Assembly: GCA_030826885.1 (NCBI GenBank)
Contig: JAUUDF010000048.1
Span: forward strand, 1 to 64,000
Length of the DNA stretch: 64,000 nucleotides
Reading direction: 5' to 3'
From: Sulfurovum sp.
Lineage (GTDB): Bacteria; Campylobacterota; Campylobacteria; Campylobacterales; Sulfurovaceae
A program made the position numbers and the translations under genes. How positions within the stretch are numbered: position 1 is the stretch's first letter; every line of letters begins with the position of its first letter. The notes under the pieces were generated by a model that worked only from the letters and a program-made list of their open reading frames with translations, was not told where the DNA came from and searched no databases. Positions 38,852 through 49,603 of the stretch are shown piece by piece.

Positions 38852-39609
38852 TAGTAACCTCCCTCTTCTTCATGAGACTCATGCGCATTATTGTCAAAGT
38901 CCACGAAACTTTTATTATCAAGATGTTCATGTGAAGTGAACGGTGCAAGGAATCTGTCGATGACACCATGGTGAGGATCACCAACATGCTCCAGGTGTGT
39001 GATATTGTTAAAGAGGTTGTAGCCCTCAAGTCTCTGCTGTGCCAGAGGATCGAGTGTCTGTGTACCGCCACCTACATAATAGTGTTTAGGTTCAGTATTT
39101 TTCTCAGGTTTACGTACCTGTACTGCACCCTGATGCTCCATAATATACTGTGAAATATGACTTGTATCATCTTCTACATCACCGAAGATGTTTGCCTGAA
39201 CCGGACAGACAACCACACACGCAGGCATCATACCGCTTTCAATACGGTGTGCACAATAGGTACATTTGTCAGCGGTATTGGTCTCCGGATCCATATAGAT
39301 CGCACCGTAAGGACACGCCATCATACATCCGGCACATCCGATACAGCGTGCGCTGTCAACATTGACGATCCCGTTTTCAAGATAGTGCAGTGCCGATACT
39401 GGACATATTCGCTCACACGGTGCACTTTCACAATGGTTACAGCGAAGCGGAGTAAACGATCTTGATGTATCGGGGAATGTCCCGATATCGATATATTTTA
39501 CACGCAGACGCCAAGAGCCGAGTGGCACTTCGTTTTCCACTTTACAAGCCACTTCACAACCCTTACAACCCATACACAGGTTGAGGTCAACCAAGAAACC
39601 TAGTTTCAT
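38851..39609 (-). CDS. 4Fe-4S electron-transfer subunit (PsrB/DmsB type)
   Basis: CMGCKGCEVAC, CNHCESAPCERICP, CIGCAGCMMACPYGA, CTYCAHRIE...PACVVVCP: four-cluster subunit pattern. Confidence 0.92.
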   Translation of the reverse strand: MKLGFLVDLNLCMGCKGCEVACKVENEVPLGSWRLRVKYIDIGTFPDTSRSFTPLRCNHCESAPCERICPVSALHYLENGIVNVDSARCIGCAGCMMACPYGAIYMDPETNTADKCTYCAHRIESGMMPACVVVCPVQANIFGDVEDDTSHISQYIMEHQGAVQVRKPEKNTEPKHYYVGGGTQTLDPLAQQRLEGYNLFNNITHLEHVGDPHHGVIDRFLAPFTSHEHLDNKSFVDFDNNAHESHEEEGGY

Positions 39610-39771
39610 ACTTCCTCCTTGAGAATTTTGTTCCTTATATCACCTATCTTTCAATAAGTATATATAATACACTTTTATTGTATTACATGAAGTGTTAACA
39701 TTCAATGAGTTTGGAGGGAAAAAAATATTTTTACGGTTTTATGCGTAAAAATGTATGTTTTGGTAGCACCG

Positions 39772-39823
39772 AAAAAAACAGCTTCAATCATTCTCATTTA
39801 TCTAATCAGAAAAATGAATGATT
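39772..39823 (-). terminator. Intrinsic terminator downstream of the sensor kinase gene
   Basis: Minus-strand AATCATTCATTTT-loop-AATGAGAATGATT followed by GAAGCTGTTTTTTTC. Confidence 0.65.
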
Positions 39824-39841
39824 GATGAAAAATATCACAAT

Positions 39842-40891
39842 TTATGATTTTTTATCGTCAGAATGGCAGGAAAGTCGGAAAGAAAAGGTTGAGCCTTCAT
39901 GGAGTTTGCTCTCTATGTGCAGTTGACTTCCGTGTAACTTTAAAATGGTCTTGACAATAGAGAGCCCCAGTCCCATGGAGTTATCCCAGCTGTGTGTACC
40001 CGAACGGTAGAACTTTTTGGTCACTTTCTGAATATCCTCTTCGCTAATGCCTACACCGTGGTCACGTACCGAAACACCACAGTCGCTGGTGACCGTAACA
40101 TGAATATCCTCTTTGGAATATTTCAGGGCATTTTCCATGAGGTTCTTCAGTACAACCTCTACTAAAGTTCTGTCGGCGTAAACCATGTACGTTTGTCCGT
40201 CAAGAAGAATCTGTCTGTTTTTGTACTTCTCTTCAAGTGAACGTTTCACTTCCTGTGCCAATGCATAGAGATCGAAACTGCTCTGGTGGAGGGTGGCCTG
40301 TCCGCTTTCGAATTTGTTCCAGAGGATCAAACGTCCAAGCAGCATCTCGATTTTGTTACCGTTATTGTAAATTTTTTCAAGAAACTTGTTTCTAAGTACA
40401 GGAGGGATATCCGGTTCTTCATGCAGGGTCTGCGAATAGCCCATGATTGAGGCGATAGGATTGCGAAGCTCATGGGCAATAGCAGAGATCATGTCGGCCC
40501 GCTGTCTGTTTTTGAGTTTGAGTTTGGCATTGTAACGCTGTTTGATGTTGTCACGCTTCTTTGCTTTCTTCAATGCTTTGAGAAGATTGTGGTTCATCTC
40601 TTCGAACTCTTTGGTCCAAAAATGTTTGGAAACCTCAGCGTCATCAAGGTTGTCTGGGTTTTTCAAATAGCCGTTTAGCGTATTCAATGCCTTTTGTATC
40701 TTTTTGCTGCCACGCCATATGACAAGCATAAAAAGAAACAGGCTCGCTATAACCCAGACAGAAACCATCATAATTTCCCTTCTGTCAAAACCGATCATGT
40801 ACATCGTCATAAAAAACAAAGAGAGAATAAGCACGGCAGCAGTAGCAAGCCGCACTATGATGTATTTTGTAAAATGTACTTTTGAGGACAT
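39842..40891 (-). CDS. Sensor histidine kinase without adjacent response regulator
   Basis: Two TM helices; ISAIAHELRNPIASIMGYSQTL H-box; LKNLMENALKYS N-box; VRDHGVGISEEDI; GLGLSIVKTI. Confidence 0.9.
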   Translation of the reverse strand: MSSKVHFTKYIIVRLATAAVLILSLFFMTMYMIGFDRREIMMVSVWVIASLFLFMLVIWRGSKKIQKALNTLNGYLKNPDNLDDAEVSKHFWTKEFEEMNHNLLKALKKAKKRDNIKQRYNAKLKLKNRQRADMISAIAHELRNPIASIMGYSQTLHEEPDIPPVLRNKFLEKIYNNGNKIEMLLGRLILWNKFESGQATLHQSSFDLYALAQEVKRSLEEKYKNRQILLDGQTYMVYADRTLVEVVLKNLMENALKYSKEDIHVTVTSDCGVSVRDHGVGISEEDIQKVTKKFYRSGTHSWDNSMGLGLSIVKTILKLHGSQLHIESKLHEGSTFSFRLSCHSDDKKS

Positions 40892-40909
40892 ACGATTACC
40901 TGTACCTGC

Positions 40910-42034
40910 TTATGTAGTCGAAAAGTGGGTTACTACGTCAGAAAAAACACGGAAAAGCTGCTTGACTTCATTGATTGAAGTGTTTTCATTGGGAGCATGG
41001 ATCGTATCGTTTATCACACCGAATTCAACGACATCAATGCCGTATGCACCCATAAATCGGGCATCACTTGTACCGCCTGCGGTTGAGAGTTTGGTTTCAA
41101 TGCCCGTAATTTTCCTGATGCTTTGGCGCATCTGTCTTACAATTTGGGAATCATGATTGGTTACAAATGGGTACGACCCCTGGGTAAGAACCAGTTCATA
41201 GTCCATTCCCTCAAGTACCTCATCAATATGTTCTCTGACATCTTCCTGTGTTGTTTGTGTGGAATTGCGCACATTGAACATGATTTTCAGTTCACCCGGA
41301 GTGACATTCGTCACTTCCATGCCACCGCGAATATCGGTAATGACCATTTTACTCGGTGCAAAATCCTCATCACCGTCATCAAGGTGAATCCCCGCCAGAC
41401 GGTGCATTACGGAGGAGACCTGGTGTACGGGATTTATAGCTTTTTCAGGATATGCTGCATGTCCCTGTTTCCCGTGTATTGTCAAATAACCGTTTATCGA
41501 TCCTCTTCTGCCTATTTTGATGGCATCGCCAAAGCTCTTTTCACAGGTTGGTTCTGCCACGACACAGTAGTCCGGCAGCATACCGATATCTTTCAGATGC
41601 GCAAGCATAATCTGCGTGCCGTATGTCGCTTCGCCCTCTTCATCCGATGTCAACAGCAAAGAGAGTGTACCGTTGAAGGCTTTCGCCTCTTTGAGTGTTT
41701 GCACAAAGGCTGCTACACCGCTTTTCATATCCTGTGTGCCGCGCGCGTAGATACGTCCCTCTTTGATGACAGGGACAAACGGATCGGTATCCCACCCTTT
41801 TCCGGGAGGCACGACATCTACATGGCCGGCAAAGCACAGATGGTCTCCCTCACCGAAACGTTTATACAAAAAGAGGTTCTTCACCCCCTCTTTGTTGACG
41901 TAGACCGCTTCATACGCTTCAAGGTACTCTTCGATGAACTGTAGACTTCCTGCATCATCCGGTGTAATCGATTCGAAACTGAGCAGTTTCATGAAAAGGT
42001 CAACCACATCCATCTGCTGTTGTTCATGTTTCAT
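40910..42034 (-). CDS. dapE: Succinyl-diaminopimelate desuccinylase
   Basis: LCFAGHVDVVPPG, GTQDMKSGVAAFV, LLLTSDEEG, STAGGTSDARFM. Start taken at MKHEQQQ. Confidence 0.9.
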   Translation of the reverse strand: MKHEQQQMDVVDLFMKLLSFESITPDDAGSLQFIEEYLEAYEAVYVNKEGVKNLFLYKRFGEGDHLCFAGHVDVVPPGKGWDTDPFVPVIKEGRIYARGTQDMKSGVAAFVQTLKEAKAFNGTLSLLLTSDEEGEATYGTQIMLAHLKDIGMLPDYCVVAEPTCEKSFGDAIKIGRRGSINGYLTIHGKQGHAAYPEKAINPVHQVSSVMHRLAGIHLDDGDEDFAPSKMVITDIRGGMEVTNVTPGELKIMFNVRNSTQTTQEDVREHIDEVLEGMDYELVLTQGSYPFVTNHDSQIVRQMRQSIRKITGIETKLSTAGGTSDARFMGAYGIDVVEFGVINDTIHAPNENTSINEVKQLFRVFSDVVTHFSTT

Positions 42035-42065
42035 AAATGGTATATCCTGTGAGTGCAAGGCAAGA

Positions 42066-42422
42066 TCAACGCTCTATCTCTCCGCTATAGGTAACAATAC
42101 CGCCATAGTGGTTGATTGCATTTTCAAAACCGTTGGAAGCGAAAACGTGTCTTACCTGCGCACTTCTGCTGCCTGTTCTACACGTAAATATAACCGGCTT
42201 TTTGTCTTTGTATTCGTTAAAAAGTGTCTCGGCCCACTCCTGAAAAGTGGACGTAGGTTTTAGCATATCGACACCTTTGATATGTCCGGCATCATACTCC
42301 ATCTGCTCACGTACATCCACAAGCAGGAAGTCCGCCTCGCCGTTGGCTCTGGCGTCAAGCAGTGTCTGAAGATCACTTGATGTAATATCCGGTTTAGTCA
42401 ATAATTCGTGCATAATTGTCAC
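42066..42422 (-). CDS. Rhodanese-like sulfurtransferase
   Basis: LLVDVREQMEYDAGHIKGV and active-site-like VIFTCRTGSRSAQV. Confidence 0.88.
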   Translation of the reverse strand: MTIMHELLTKPDITSSDLQTLLDARANGEADFLLVDVREQMEYDAGHIKGVDMLKPTSTFQEWAETLFNEYKDKKPVIFTCRTGSRSAQVRHVFASNGFENAINHYGGIVTYSGEIER

Positions 42423-42466
42423 CTCGCTATAGAAAATAGTCGCGTATTATACCCAAATTATTTTGC

Positions 42467-42811
42467 TTAACTGTTCTCTTTGACAAATTCCGGTGTACAG
42501 AAGATACCGCAGTGGCATTTGCCCTCTTCAGGGATTTCTTTTTCAAGTGCAGGCGGACAGGGGCATACACGGTCATCGACACTTTTGTACTTTCCTGGTT
42601 TGTTCGGATCTTCCTCTACCATGAAACAGGGGCAGAAACGTTTGCCGTAAAGCAGTTTGTTACGTGCCAGCCCCATAATGACCCCTTCATTGACCTCTTC
42701 ATTGGGATGGTACTCAAACCCAAACTGCGCACACACTTTGTCCGTAAATTTTTTGGTCTTTTCCAGCTCTTCGTGAAATTCGGGAGAACTCATATCAAGT
42801 TGTTGCATCAT
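42467..42811 (-). CDS. Ferredoxin-thioredoxin reductase catalytic-chain-like protein
   Basis: GKRFCPCF..., RVCPCPPAL, GKCHCGIFC cysteine pattern typical of FTRc. Confidence 0.85.
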   Translation of the reverse strand: MMQQLDMSSPEFHEELEKTKKFTDKVCAQFGFEYHPNEEVNEGVIMGLARNKLLYGKRFCPCFMVEEDPNKPGKYKSVDDRVCPCPPALEKEIPEEGKCHCGIFCTPEFVKENS

Positions 42812-42924
42812 CAGTAATGTTCCTTTTGTCTATATGGTTTTGACTGATTGTATGTAGTTATATCTTAAACCAAATTGATATATAATAGGAAAATCCATAA
42901 AACTTTACAAACAGGTACCAAATT

Positions 42925-43215
42925 ATGCAGATAGACCACACCCTTTTGGCAAAACTCGAAACGCTTTCCCATCTACATATCGCCGATGACAAAAAAGAGG
43001 AGGTCATGGCACAGCTGACAGAAATACTCGGTTATATCGACAACCTGAATGAACTCGATACCGATACACTAAGTCCGGCATTTTCCACTCTTGAAGGCGG
43101 CACCCCGCTTCGAGAGGACATCCCGCAAAGCAATAGTGACATTGCCGCTGATATTCTCTCCCATGCACCCCAGGTACAGGATGACTTCTTCATTGTACCT
43201 GCGATCATCGAATAG
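42925..43215 (+). CDS. gatC: Asp-tRNA(Asn)/Glu-tRNA(Gln) amidotransferase subunit C
   Basis: LAKLETLSHLHIADDKKEEVMAQLTEILGYIDNLNELDTDTLSP...LREDIP. Confidence 0.9.
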   Translation: MQIDHTLLAKLETLSHLHIADDKKEEVMAQLTEILGYIDNLNELDTDTLSPAFSTLEGGTPLREDIPQSNSDIAADILSHAPQVQDDFFIVPAIIE

Positions 43216-43221
43216 GTACCC

Positions 43222-43572
43222 GTGCCTATGCTGAAACTTTACGGTATCAAAAACTGCGACAGTGTCCGAAAAGCCCGAAAATATCTCGATGCACATCATA
43301 TAGACTATGAATTTATCGATTTTCGGGAGAGTCCGGTTTCGGAAGAGACAATCAGGAAGTGGCTTGAAAAAACAGATCTCAAAACACTTTTGAATACACG
43401 TGGCACCACCTATCGTGTCCTCAAACTCAAGGAAAAAAATCTCACAGATGAAGAGAAAATAGGCCAGCTTGCCAAAGAGAATATGCTTATCAAACGTCCA
43501 GTCCTTGTCTTGGATGAACAAGTTATAATTGGCTATAATGAATCTGAATATTTAGAGAAACTTCACCCGTAA
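43222..43572 (+). CDS. ArsC/Spx-family (YffB-like) protein
   Basis: LYGIKNCDSVRKARKYLDAHHIDYEFIDFRESP; LIKRPVLV. Start GTG 43222 or ATG 43228. Confidence 0.85.
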   Translation: MPMLKLYGIKNCDSVRKARKYLDAHHIDYEFIDFRESPVSEETIRKWLEKTDLKTLLNTRGTTYRVLKLKEKNLTDEEKIGQLAKENMLIKRPVLVLDEQVIIGYNESEYLEKLHP

Positions 43573-43581
43573 AGGATACCC

Positions 43582-44646
43582 ATGGCTACATTCGATATTA
43601 AAAAACTGCTGCAGAGCGTCGTTGCACACGGTGCATCCGACCTTCACCTCGTAAGCCGTTCCGAACCGCAAATCAGACTCGACGGAAAACTCAAACCGGT
43701 CAACCTACCCAAACTCACAGGCGACGATATCGAGGAGATGGCATATTCACTCATTACCGAGAAACAGAAACAGCACTTCGAAGAGTACAATGAACTCGAC
43801 TTTGCACTTCTGCTTCCGGGTATCGGCCGCTTTAGGGCTAACTACTATAGAACACTGGGTGAACCGGCAGCGGCTTTCCGTATTATTCCTATTCAGATCC
43901 CCTCACTGGACGATCTTGGCGCACCAGAAGTTTTCAAAAAGCTGGTAAAACGGGAAAAGGGGCTTATTCTTGTTACAGGACCTACCGGTTCGGGTAAATC
44001 AACTACACTTGCCGCTCTGCTTAACGAGATAAACAAGTACGAGCAGAAACACATTGTAACGGTTGAGGACCCTGTGGAATTCATACATGAGAACAATAAG
44101 GCTGTATTCTCACACCGGGAGGTCGGTGAAGATACCAGAAGTTTTGCCACTGCGCTGAAATACGCGATGCGTCAGGACCCCGATATCATCCTGATCGGGG
44201 AGATGAGGGACAAAGAGACCATCGAAGCGGCACTGACCGCGGCAGAAACGGGACACCTGGTCTTTGGTACCCTGCACACCTCCTCCGCACCAGGTACTAT
44301 CAACCGTATTATCGATGTGTTCTCCGGTGATGAACAGCCGCAGATCAGAGCGATGATCTCCTCTTCTCTTGTTGCTGTTATCGCACAGTCTCTGCTGCCG
44401 AAAATAGGCGGCGGACGTATTGCCACGCATGAGATCATGATCACCAACCATGCGATTTCCAACCTTATCCGTGAAGACAAAGTCCATCAAATCTATTCAC
44501 AAATGCAGTTGGGACAGGAAGACACAGGTATGCAAACCCAGACCCAGGCTCTCCTGAAATACCTCAGAGACGGGAAGATCAGCCGGGATGTTGCCCTGCA
44601 GTATGCCAATAAACCCGATGAGCTTTCCAAGGCAACCACATACTAA
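43582..44646 (+). CDS. pilT: PilT-family twitching motility ATPase
   Basis: GASDLHLVSRSEPQIRLDG; LVTGPTGSGKSTTLAAL; REVGEDTRSFATALKYAMRQDPDIILIGEMRD; TGHLVFGTLHTSSA. Confidence 0.93.
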   Translation: MATFDIKKLLQSVVAHGASDLHLVSRSEPQIRLDGKLKPVNLPKLTGDDIEEMAYSLITEKQKQHFEEYNELDFALLLPGIGRFRANYYRTLGEPAAAFRIIPIQIPSLDDLGAPEVFKKLVKREKGLILVTGPTGSGKSTTLAALLNEINKYEQKHIVTVEDPVEFIHENNKAVFSHREVGEDTRSFATALKYAMRQDPDIILIGEMRDKETIEAALTAAETGHLVFGTLHTSSAPGTINRIIDVFSGDEQPQIRAMISSSLVAVIAQSLLPKIGGGRIATHEIMITNHAISNLIREDKVHQIYSQMQLGQEDTGMQTQTQALLKYLRDGKISRDVALQYANKPDELSKATTY

Positions 44647-44703
44647 AGCCGGTTATCATGATTTATCGATACAATACGAAAATTCTTTAGGAAGTGAGCA
44701 GAG

Positions 44704-45297
44704 ATGGAAAACTTTACCATGGTGAACTTTAACTATTTTGACGTAACCGTCGGTGTCATCATTCTTTTACTGGCGATAAAAGGATTTATGAACGGAGTCG
44801 TCAAAGAAGTTTTCGGACTTGCCGGGCTTATCGGAGGGGTTTATTTCGCTTCGCGCCTTGCAGGAGATGCCGCTGCCTTTATTGACAAAACTTTCATACA
44901 TATTGAAAATGCCTCGTTGCTGAAGCTCATCGGATTTATGTCGGTTCTCATCATTATTTGGATGAGTGCGACTATTTTGGGAGCCATCATCTCCAAACTT
45001 ACCTCGGCAAGCGGTCTAGGATTCATCGACAGAGTACTCGGATTTGTTGCAGGAGGCGGAAAGTATTTCGTTATTTTCGCTCTTATCGTAACTGCTTTGT
45101 CCAATGTAACACTAATAAAAGAAAATACCCAGAAATATGTCAAAGATTCGATTCTCTACCCTATTTTATACAAAGCGGGCTCTGCCATCATTAAAATAGA
45201 TCCGTCTTCTCTTGGCCTGAATGCAGGCACACAAAAGACCACTGTGACTACCGAGAAGAATGCAACGACTGTCGAAACCTCTTCCAAAGTACAGTAA
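44704..45297 (+). CDS. CvpA family membrane protein
   Basis: FDVTVGVIILLLAIKGFMNGVVKEVFGLAGLIGGVYFASRLA and hydrophobic architecture. Confidence 0.85.
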   Translation: MENFTMVNFNYFDVTVGVIILLLAIKGFMNGVVKEVFGLAGLIGGVYFASRLAGDAAAFIDKTFIHIENASLLKLIGFMSVLIIIWMSATILGAIISKLTSASGLGFIDRVLGFVAGGGKYFVIFALIVTALSNVTLIKENTQKYVKDSILYPILYKAGSAIIKIDPSSLGLNAGTQKTTVTTEKNATTVETSSKVQ

Positions 45298-45306
45298 AGG
45301 ACCACA

Positions 45307-45756
45307 ATGATCACGTATGACCTCCTTCTCGAACAATTTAAAACACTCCTTAAAACCAATACCCTCAAATTCACCAAACAGCGTGAGTTGATACTGAAAT
45401 TTTTGTACGAGAACAATGGTCACTATACCCCCGAAGAGATCTATATGCTACTTAAAAAGGCGCATCCTGAAGTGAATGTCGGTATTGCTACGGTTTACCG
45501 TACCCTGACGCTGCTTGAGGATTCCGGCATTGCCTCTTCCATCTCCTTTGGTACACAGGGGAAAAAATATGAGCTTGGACTAAAAAAACACCATGACCAT
45601 CTTATATGCAGCCAGTGCGGTGCCATCATTGAATTTTTTGATGAGACCATTGAAAAACGTCAGGAAGAGATTGCGAAAAAATTCAATTTTCTTATGCAGG
45701 ACCATACCATGAAGATCGTCGGTCTGTGTGAAAAATGCCAATCAAAACAATCATAA
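45307..45756 (+). CDS. fur: Fur-family ferric uptake regulator
   Basis: [62 protein letters not shown]. Confidence 0.92.
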   Translation: MITYDLLLEQFKTLLKTNTLKFTKQRELILKFLYENNGHYTPEEIYMLLKKAHPEVNVGIATVYRTLTLLEDSGIASSISFGTQGKKYELGLKKHHDHLICSQCGAIIEFFDETIEKRQEEIAKKFNFLMQDHTMKIVGLCEKCQSKQS

Positions 45757-45794
45757 TCATTCAAAACAAATCCAATCAATCAACAGGAGAGCAC

Positions 45795-47435
45795 TTGATA
45801 TTTGACAATCAGTATATCCAGGAACGTATCGCTAAAGCCGAACGCCTCAGAGAAGAGGGCATCAATCCTTACCCCGCAAACATTACCAAGGGCATGCCTT
45901 CAAGTGAATTTTTCGAACATTTCGCCTATATCAAAGAGCTTGACGCCGAAGAGAAGAAAGACGAAACCCAAACCGTCACGCTTACCGGGCGGATCAAATT
46001 TGTCCGTATCATGGGGAAAGCCGCTTTTGCAAAAATTGAAGACAGTGACGGACTGGTACAGATCTACTACAACCGTGACGATCTTCCCGGAGGCTACTAC
46101 AATAACGTTGCCAAAAAACTCTTTGAAGTCGGTGACATCATTGAGGCAACCGGTTTCCCGTTTGTCACACAGACAGGTGAACTGACCCTGCACTGTAAAG
46201 ATCTCAAAATCGTCTCCAAAGCGATCATGCCATTGCCGGAGAAGTTCCACGGTCTGACTGACCAGGAGATACGTTATCGTCAGCGCTATCTCGATATGAT
46301 CATGAATCCGGAGGTTAAAGAGACGTTCATCATGCGCTCAAAAATCGTTTCGCTTGTACGGCGTTTCTTTGAAGATCACGGATTCCTGGAAGTCGAAACA
46401 CCGATGATGCACCCCATCCCCGGCGGTGCGAACGCCAAACCCTTCGTAACACACCACAATGCGCTCGGTGTAGACAGATATCTGCGTATCGCACCCGAAC
46501 TCTACCTCAAACGACTGACTGTCGGCGGAATGGAAGCTGTCTTCGAGATCAACCGTAATTTCCGTAACGAGGGAATGGACCAGACACACAATCCGGAGTT
46601 CACCTCCATCGAATTCTACTGGGCATACCACAACTACCATGACCTGATGAAGCTGACTGAAGAGCTCTTTGACTACATCTTCGCACAGTTGCAGTTGCCC
46701 AAAACACTACGTTACGGTGAAATGGAGATAGACTTTACCACTCCGTTTGCCAAAGTACCGTTTATTGAATCGCTTACGACCATCGGCGGCGTACCGGAGG
46801 ATATCACCGGTGACAGGGGAAAGATACTCGCCTACCTTAAAGAGCATGGTGTAGAAGTGAACGAGAATCTGACACTGGGCTACCTGCAGGCAGAACTCTT
46901 CGACGAATTCGTCGAAGGAAAACTTATCAACCCCACTTTTATCACCGACTATCCTATCGATATCTCTCCGCTTTCAAGAAGAAGTGACGAAAACCCCGAT
47001 ATTGCAGAGCGTTTCGAGCTCTTCATGGCAGGCAAAGAGATTGCCAACGGTTTTAATGAGCTCAATGATCCGCTCGATCAGTATGAACGTTTTAAAGCAC
47101 AGGCAGCAGCCAAGGAAGCGACTGGTGATGAGGAAGCTATGCATATGGATCTCGACTTTGTCCGTGCGCTTGGTCACGGCATGACCCCTACTGCCGGAGA
47201 AGGAATTGGTATTGACCGTCTGGTGATGATGCTAACAGACAACCATTCCATCCGTGATGTCATTCTCTTCCCGGCCATGAAACCCGAAGCGGCGCTTGAA
47301 GAGAAGCCGGAAAATGCCTGTAAAAAGTGCGGCAATACCAATGAAGATGAGCTCAAACCTGCCAAAAAAGGCAAAGGGTTTTTCTGTATAGATGCGGCGG
47401 CGTGCAAAAGACGTGAACAAGAGAACAAAAAGTAA
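45795..47435 (+). CDS. lysS: Lysyl-tRNA synthetase
   Basis: [60 protein letters not shown]; extra C-terminal CxxC region. TTG start after GGAGAG. Confidence 0.93.
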   Translation: MIFDNQYIQERIAKAERLREEGINPYPANITKGMPSSEFFEHFAYIKELDAEEKKDETQTVTLTGRIKFVRIMGKAAFAKIEDSDGLVQIYYNRDDLPGGYYNNVAKKLFEVGDIIEATGFPFVTQTGELTLHCKDLKIVSKAIMPLPEKFHGLTDQEIRYRQRYLDMIMNPEVKETFIMRSKIVSLVRRFFEDHGFLEVETPMMHPIPGGANAKPFVTHHNALGVDRYLRIAPELYLKRLTVGGMEAVFEINRNFRNEGMDQTHNPEFTSIEFYWAYHNYHDLMKLTEELFDYIFAQLQLPKTLRYGEMEIDFTTPFAKVPFIESLTTIGGVPEDITGDRGKILAYLKEHGVEVNENLTLGYLQAELFDEFVEGKLINPTFITDYPIDISPLSRRSDENPDIAERFELFMAGKEIANGFNELNDPLDQYERFKAQAAAKEATGDEEAMHMDLDFVRALGHGMTPTAGEGIGIDRLVMMLTDNHSIRDVILFPAMKPEAALEEKPENACKKCGNTNEDELKPAKKGKGFFCIDAAACKRREQENKK

Positions 47436-47479
47436 AAATTGGATATAAATCCAACCATAAACCAACAAAGGAAGCAACG

Positions 47480-48730
47480 ATGAGTTATGCAATGAAAACA
47501 TTCGATCCTGAAGTTTTTGAGGCAATCGAAAACGAACTTGAAAGACAGACGAACCACCTTGAGATGATCGCATCTGAAAACTTCACCATTCCAGCCGTGA
47601 TGGAAGCGATGGGATCGGTCTTTACCAACAAATATGCAGAAGGCTACCCCGGCAAACGCTACTACGGAGGGTGCGAATATGCCGACAGGGTCGAACAGCT
47701 TGCCATAGACAGAGCCTGTGAACTGTTCGGATGTGCCTATGCCAATGTGCAGCCGCACTCCGGATCTCAGGCAAACGGAGCGGTCTATGCCGCCCTGCTC
47801 AAACCTTACGATAAAATCCTCGGTATGGATCTCAGCCACGGCGGGCACCTGACACACGGCAGCAAGCCGAGTTTTTCAGGCAAAAACTACCAGAGCTTCA
47901 CCTACGGGGTTGAACTTGACGGACGTATCAACTATGACAAAGTGATGGAAATCGCCAAAATCGTCCAGCCAAAGATCATTGTCTGTGGTGCTTCAGCCTA
48001 TGCAAGAGAGATAGACTTTGCCAAGTTCCGGGAGATTGCCGATGCGGTCGGTGCCATCCTCTTTGCCGATATTGCACACATTGCAGGACTTGTCTGTGCC
48101 GGTGAGCACCCGAGTCCGTTCCCGTATGCCGATGTCGTTACAACTACAACCCACAAAACCCTTGCAGGACCGCGTGGCGGGATGATTATGACTAATGACG
48201 AAGAGATTGCCAAAAAGATTAACTCAGCCATCTTCCCCGGGCTTCAGGGCGGACCGCTGGTACATGTCGTCGCAGCCAAAGCGGTCGGCTTCAAGCACAA
48301 CCTCTCTGACGAGTGGAAAGTCTACGCCAAACAGGTCAAAAAGAATGCTTCCGTACTCGCAGACGTACTCATCAAACGCGGGTATGATGTTGTCTCAGGC
48401 GGTACTGACAACCACCTTGTCCTTGTAAGCTTCCTCAACAAGGACTTCAGCGGAAAAGATGCCGATGCTGCACTTGGCGCGGCAGGTATCACCGTGAACA
48501 AGAACACCGTTCCGGGTGAGACACGCAGTCCCTTTGTCACTTCCGGTATCCGTATCGGTTCACCGGCACTGACAAGCCGCGGTATGAAAGAGGCGGAGTT
48601 TGAGATCATCGCCAACAAGATTGCTGATGTCCTGGACAACATCAATGACAGTGCTCTGCATGCGAAGATCAAAGAAGAGATGAAAGAACTCGCATCAAAC
48701 TTTGTCATTTACGACAAACCAATCTACTAA
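47480..48730 (+). CDS. glyA: Serine hydroxymethyltransferase
   Basis: [49 protein letters not shown]. Confidence 0.96.
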   Translation: MSYAMKTFDPEVFEAIENELERQTNHLEMIASENFTIPAVMEAMGSVFTNKYAEGYPGKRYYGGCEYADRVEQLAIDRACELFGCAYANVQPHSGSQANGAVYAALLKPYDKILGMDLSHGGHLTHGSKPSFSGKNYQSFTYGVELDGRINYDKVMEIAKIVQPKIIVCGASAYAREIDFAKFREIADAVGAILFADIAHIAGLVCAGEHPSPFPYADVVTTTTHKTLAGPRGGMIMTNDEEIAKKINSAIFPGLQGGPLVHVVAAKAVGFKHNLSDEWKVYAKQVKKNASVLADVLIKRGYDVVSGGTDNHLVLVSFLNKDFSGKDADAALGAAGITVNKNTVPGETRSPFVTSGIRIGSPALTSRGMKEAEFEIIANKIADVLDNINDSALHAKIKEEMKELASNFVIYDKPIY

Positions 48731-48736
48731 AAAGGA

Positions 48737-49240
48737 GTGATCATCAAAGTATTTGACCTTGCGTTCGATACCGATCACTACTACATTAAACGTTCACGCG
48801 TTGTCGAACAGATACCGTTCGACAATCGTACTTTCTACGCAAAATTTGAACGTATCGACGAACCGCTTACCCCACTGCTTGTCACACAACACCTGAACAA
48901 ACAGTATACTGTCGCTGTTCCCCTGCTCAAAAACGGACATACAAACTATCTGGTATTGGAATATAAGGGAGAGGAGTATGCACGCTTCAAATCACTTGCC
49001 GTGCACCTGTTTCATATGTCTGGTATCAGAGATTATCATATCTATCAGGGAAAAGAGAGAGAAAAAATTCAAATTTTTATTCATGTGCCCGCTCTTCCGC
49101 TTGAAGAGGCGGAAAAACAGCTTCATGCCATATCGGAGAAACTCAAAACCCGTCTTGCAAAACGCTGGAAAACACTTCCCTCAACGCAGCTTCCCGAAGC
49201 GTACAATATTGTAACACTTCCCTACAGTGAGCTACTTTGA
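48737..49240 (+). CDS. DUF1882-like protein
   Basis: Position immediately after glyA as in Campylobacterota; GTG start after AAAGGAG. Confidence 0.7.
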   Translation: MIIKVFDLAFDTDHYYIKRSRVVEQIPFDNRTFYAKFERIDEPLTPLLVTQHLNKQYTVAVPLLKNGHTNYLVLEYKGEEYARFKSLAVHLFHMSGIRDYHIYQGKEREKIQIFIHVPALPLEEAEKQLHAISEKLKTRLAKRWKTLPSTQLPEAYNIVTLPYSELL

Positions 49241-49504
49241 CGTATTTACCTCGTCTGTACTTTCAGGCTCTGATTTTTTTGCTTTACCGCAAAAGAGTGA
49301 TGCGCGATGCTCATAAGAAGCCAGAGTCGTTTTGGCAAGCAGGTCGTCTCTCATACTTTTTTTGTATGCTTCAGCTTTTTTGGTAAAAAGCTCACACAAT
49401 CGCTTGTTCTCTAAAAGTTCCTGTTTTTCACTGTCAGCCTCTTCATTAAAAAAACCGGCATTGAGCGTACTCAGTAACAACAATAGTGGAAATATCAGTT
49501 TCAT
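49232..49504 (-). CDS. Small exported hypothetical protein
   Basis: Signal peptide MKLIFPLLLLLSTLNAGFF; charged C-terminal part. Confidence 0.55.
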   Translation of the reverse strand: MKLIFPLLLLLSTLNAGFFNEEADSEKQELLENKRLCELFTKKAEAYKKSMRDDLLAKTTLASYEHRASLFCGKAKKSEPESTDEVNTSK

Positions 49505-49603
49505 ACATCAACCTTTCTCATAGAATACATCTCTATGAAACTTGACGAAATTATAGAGTAAATAAGCTGTTATAATATTTAAATTATATCTTTCTTATCA
49601 ATT

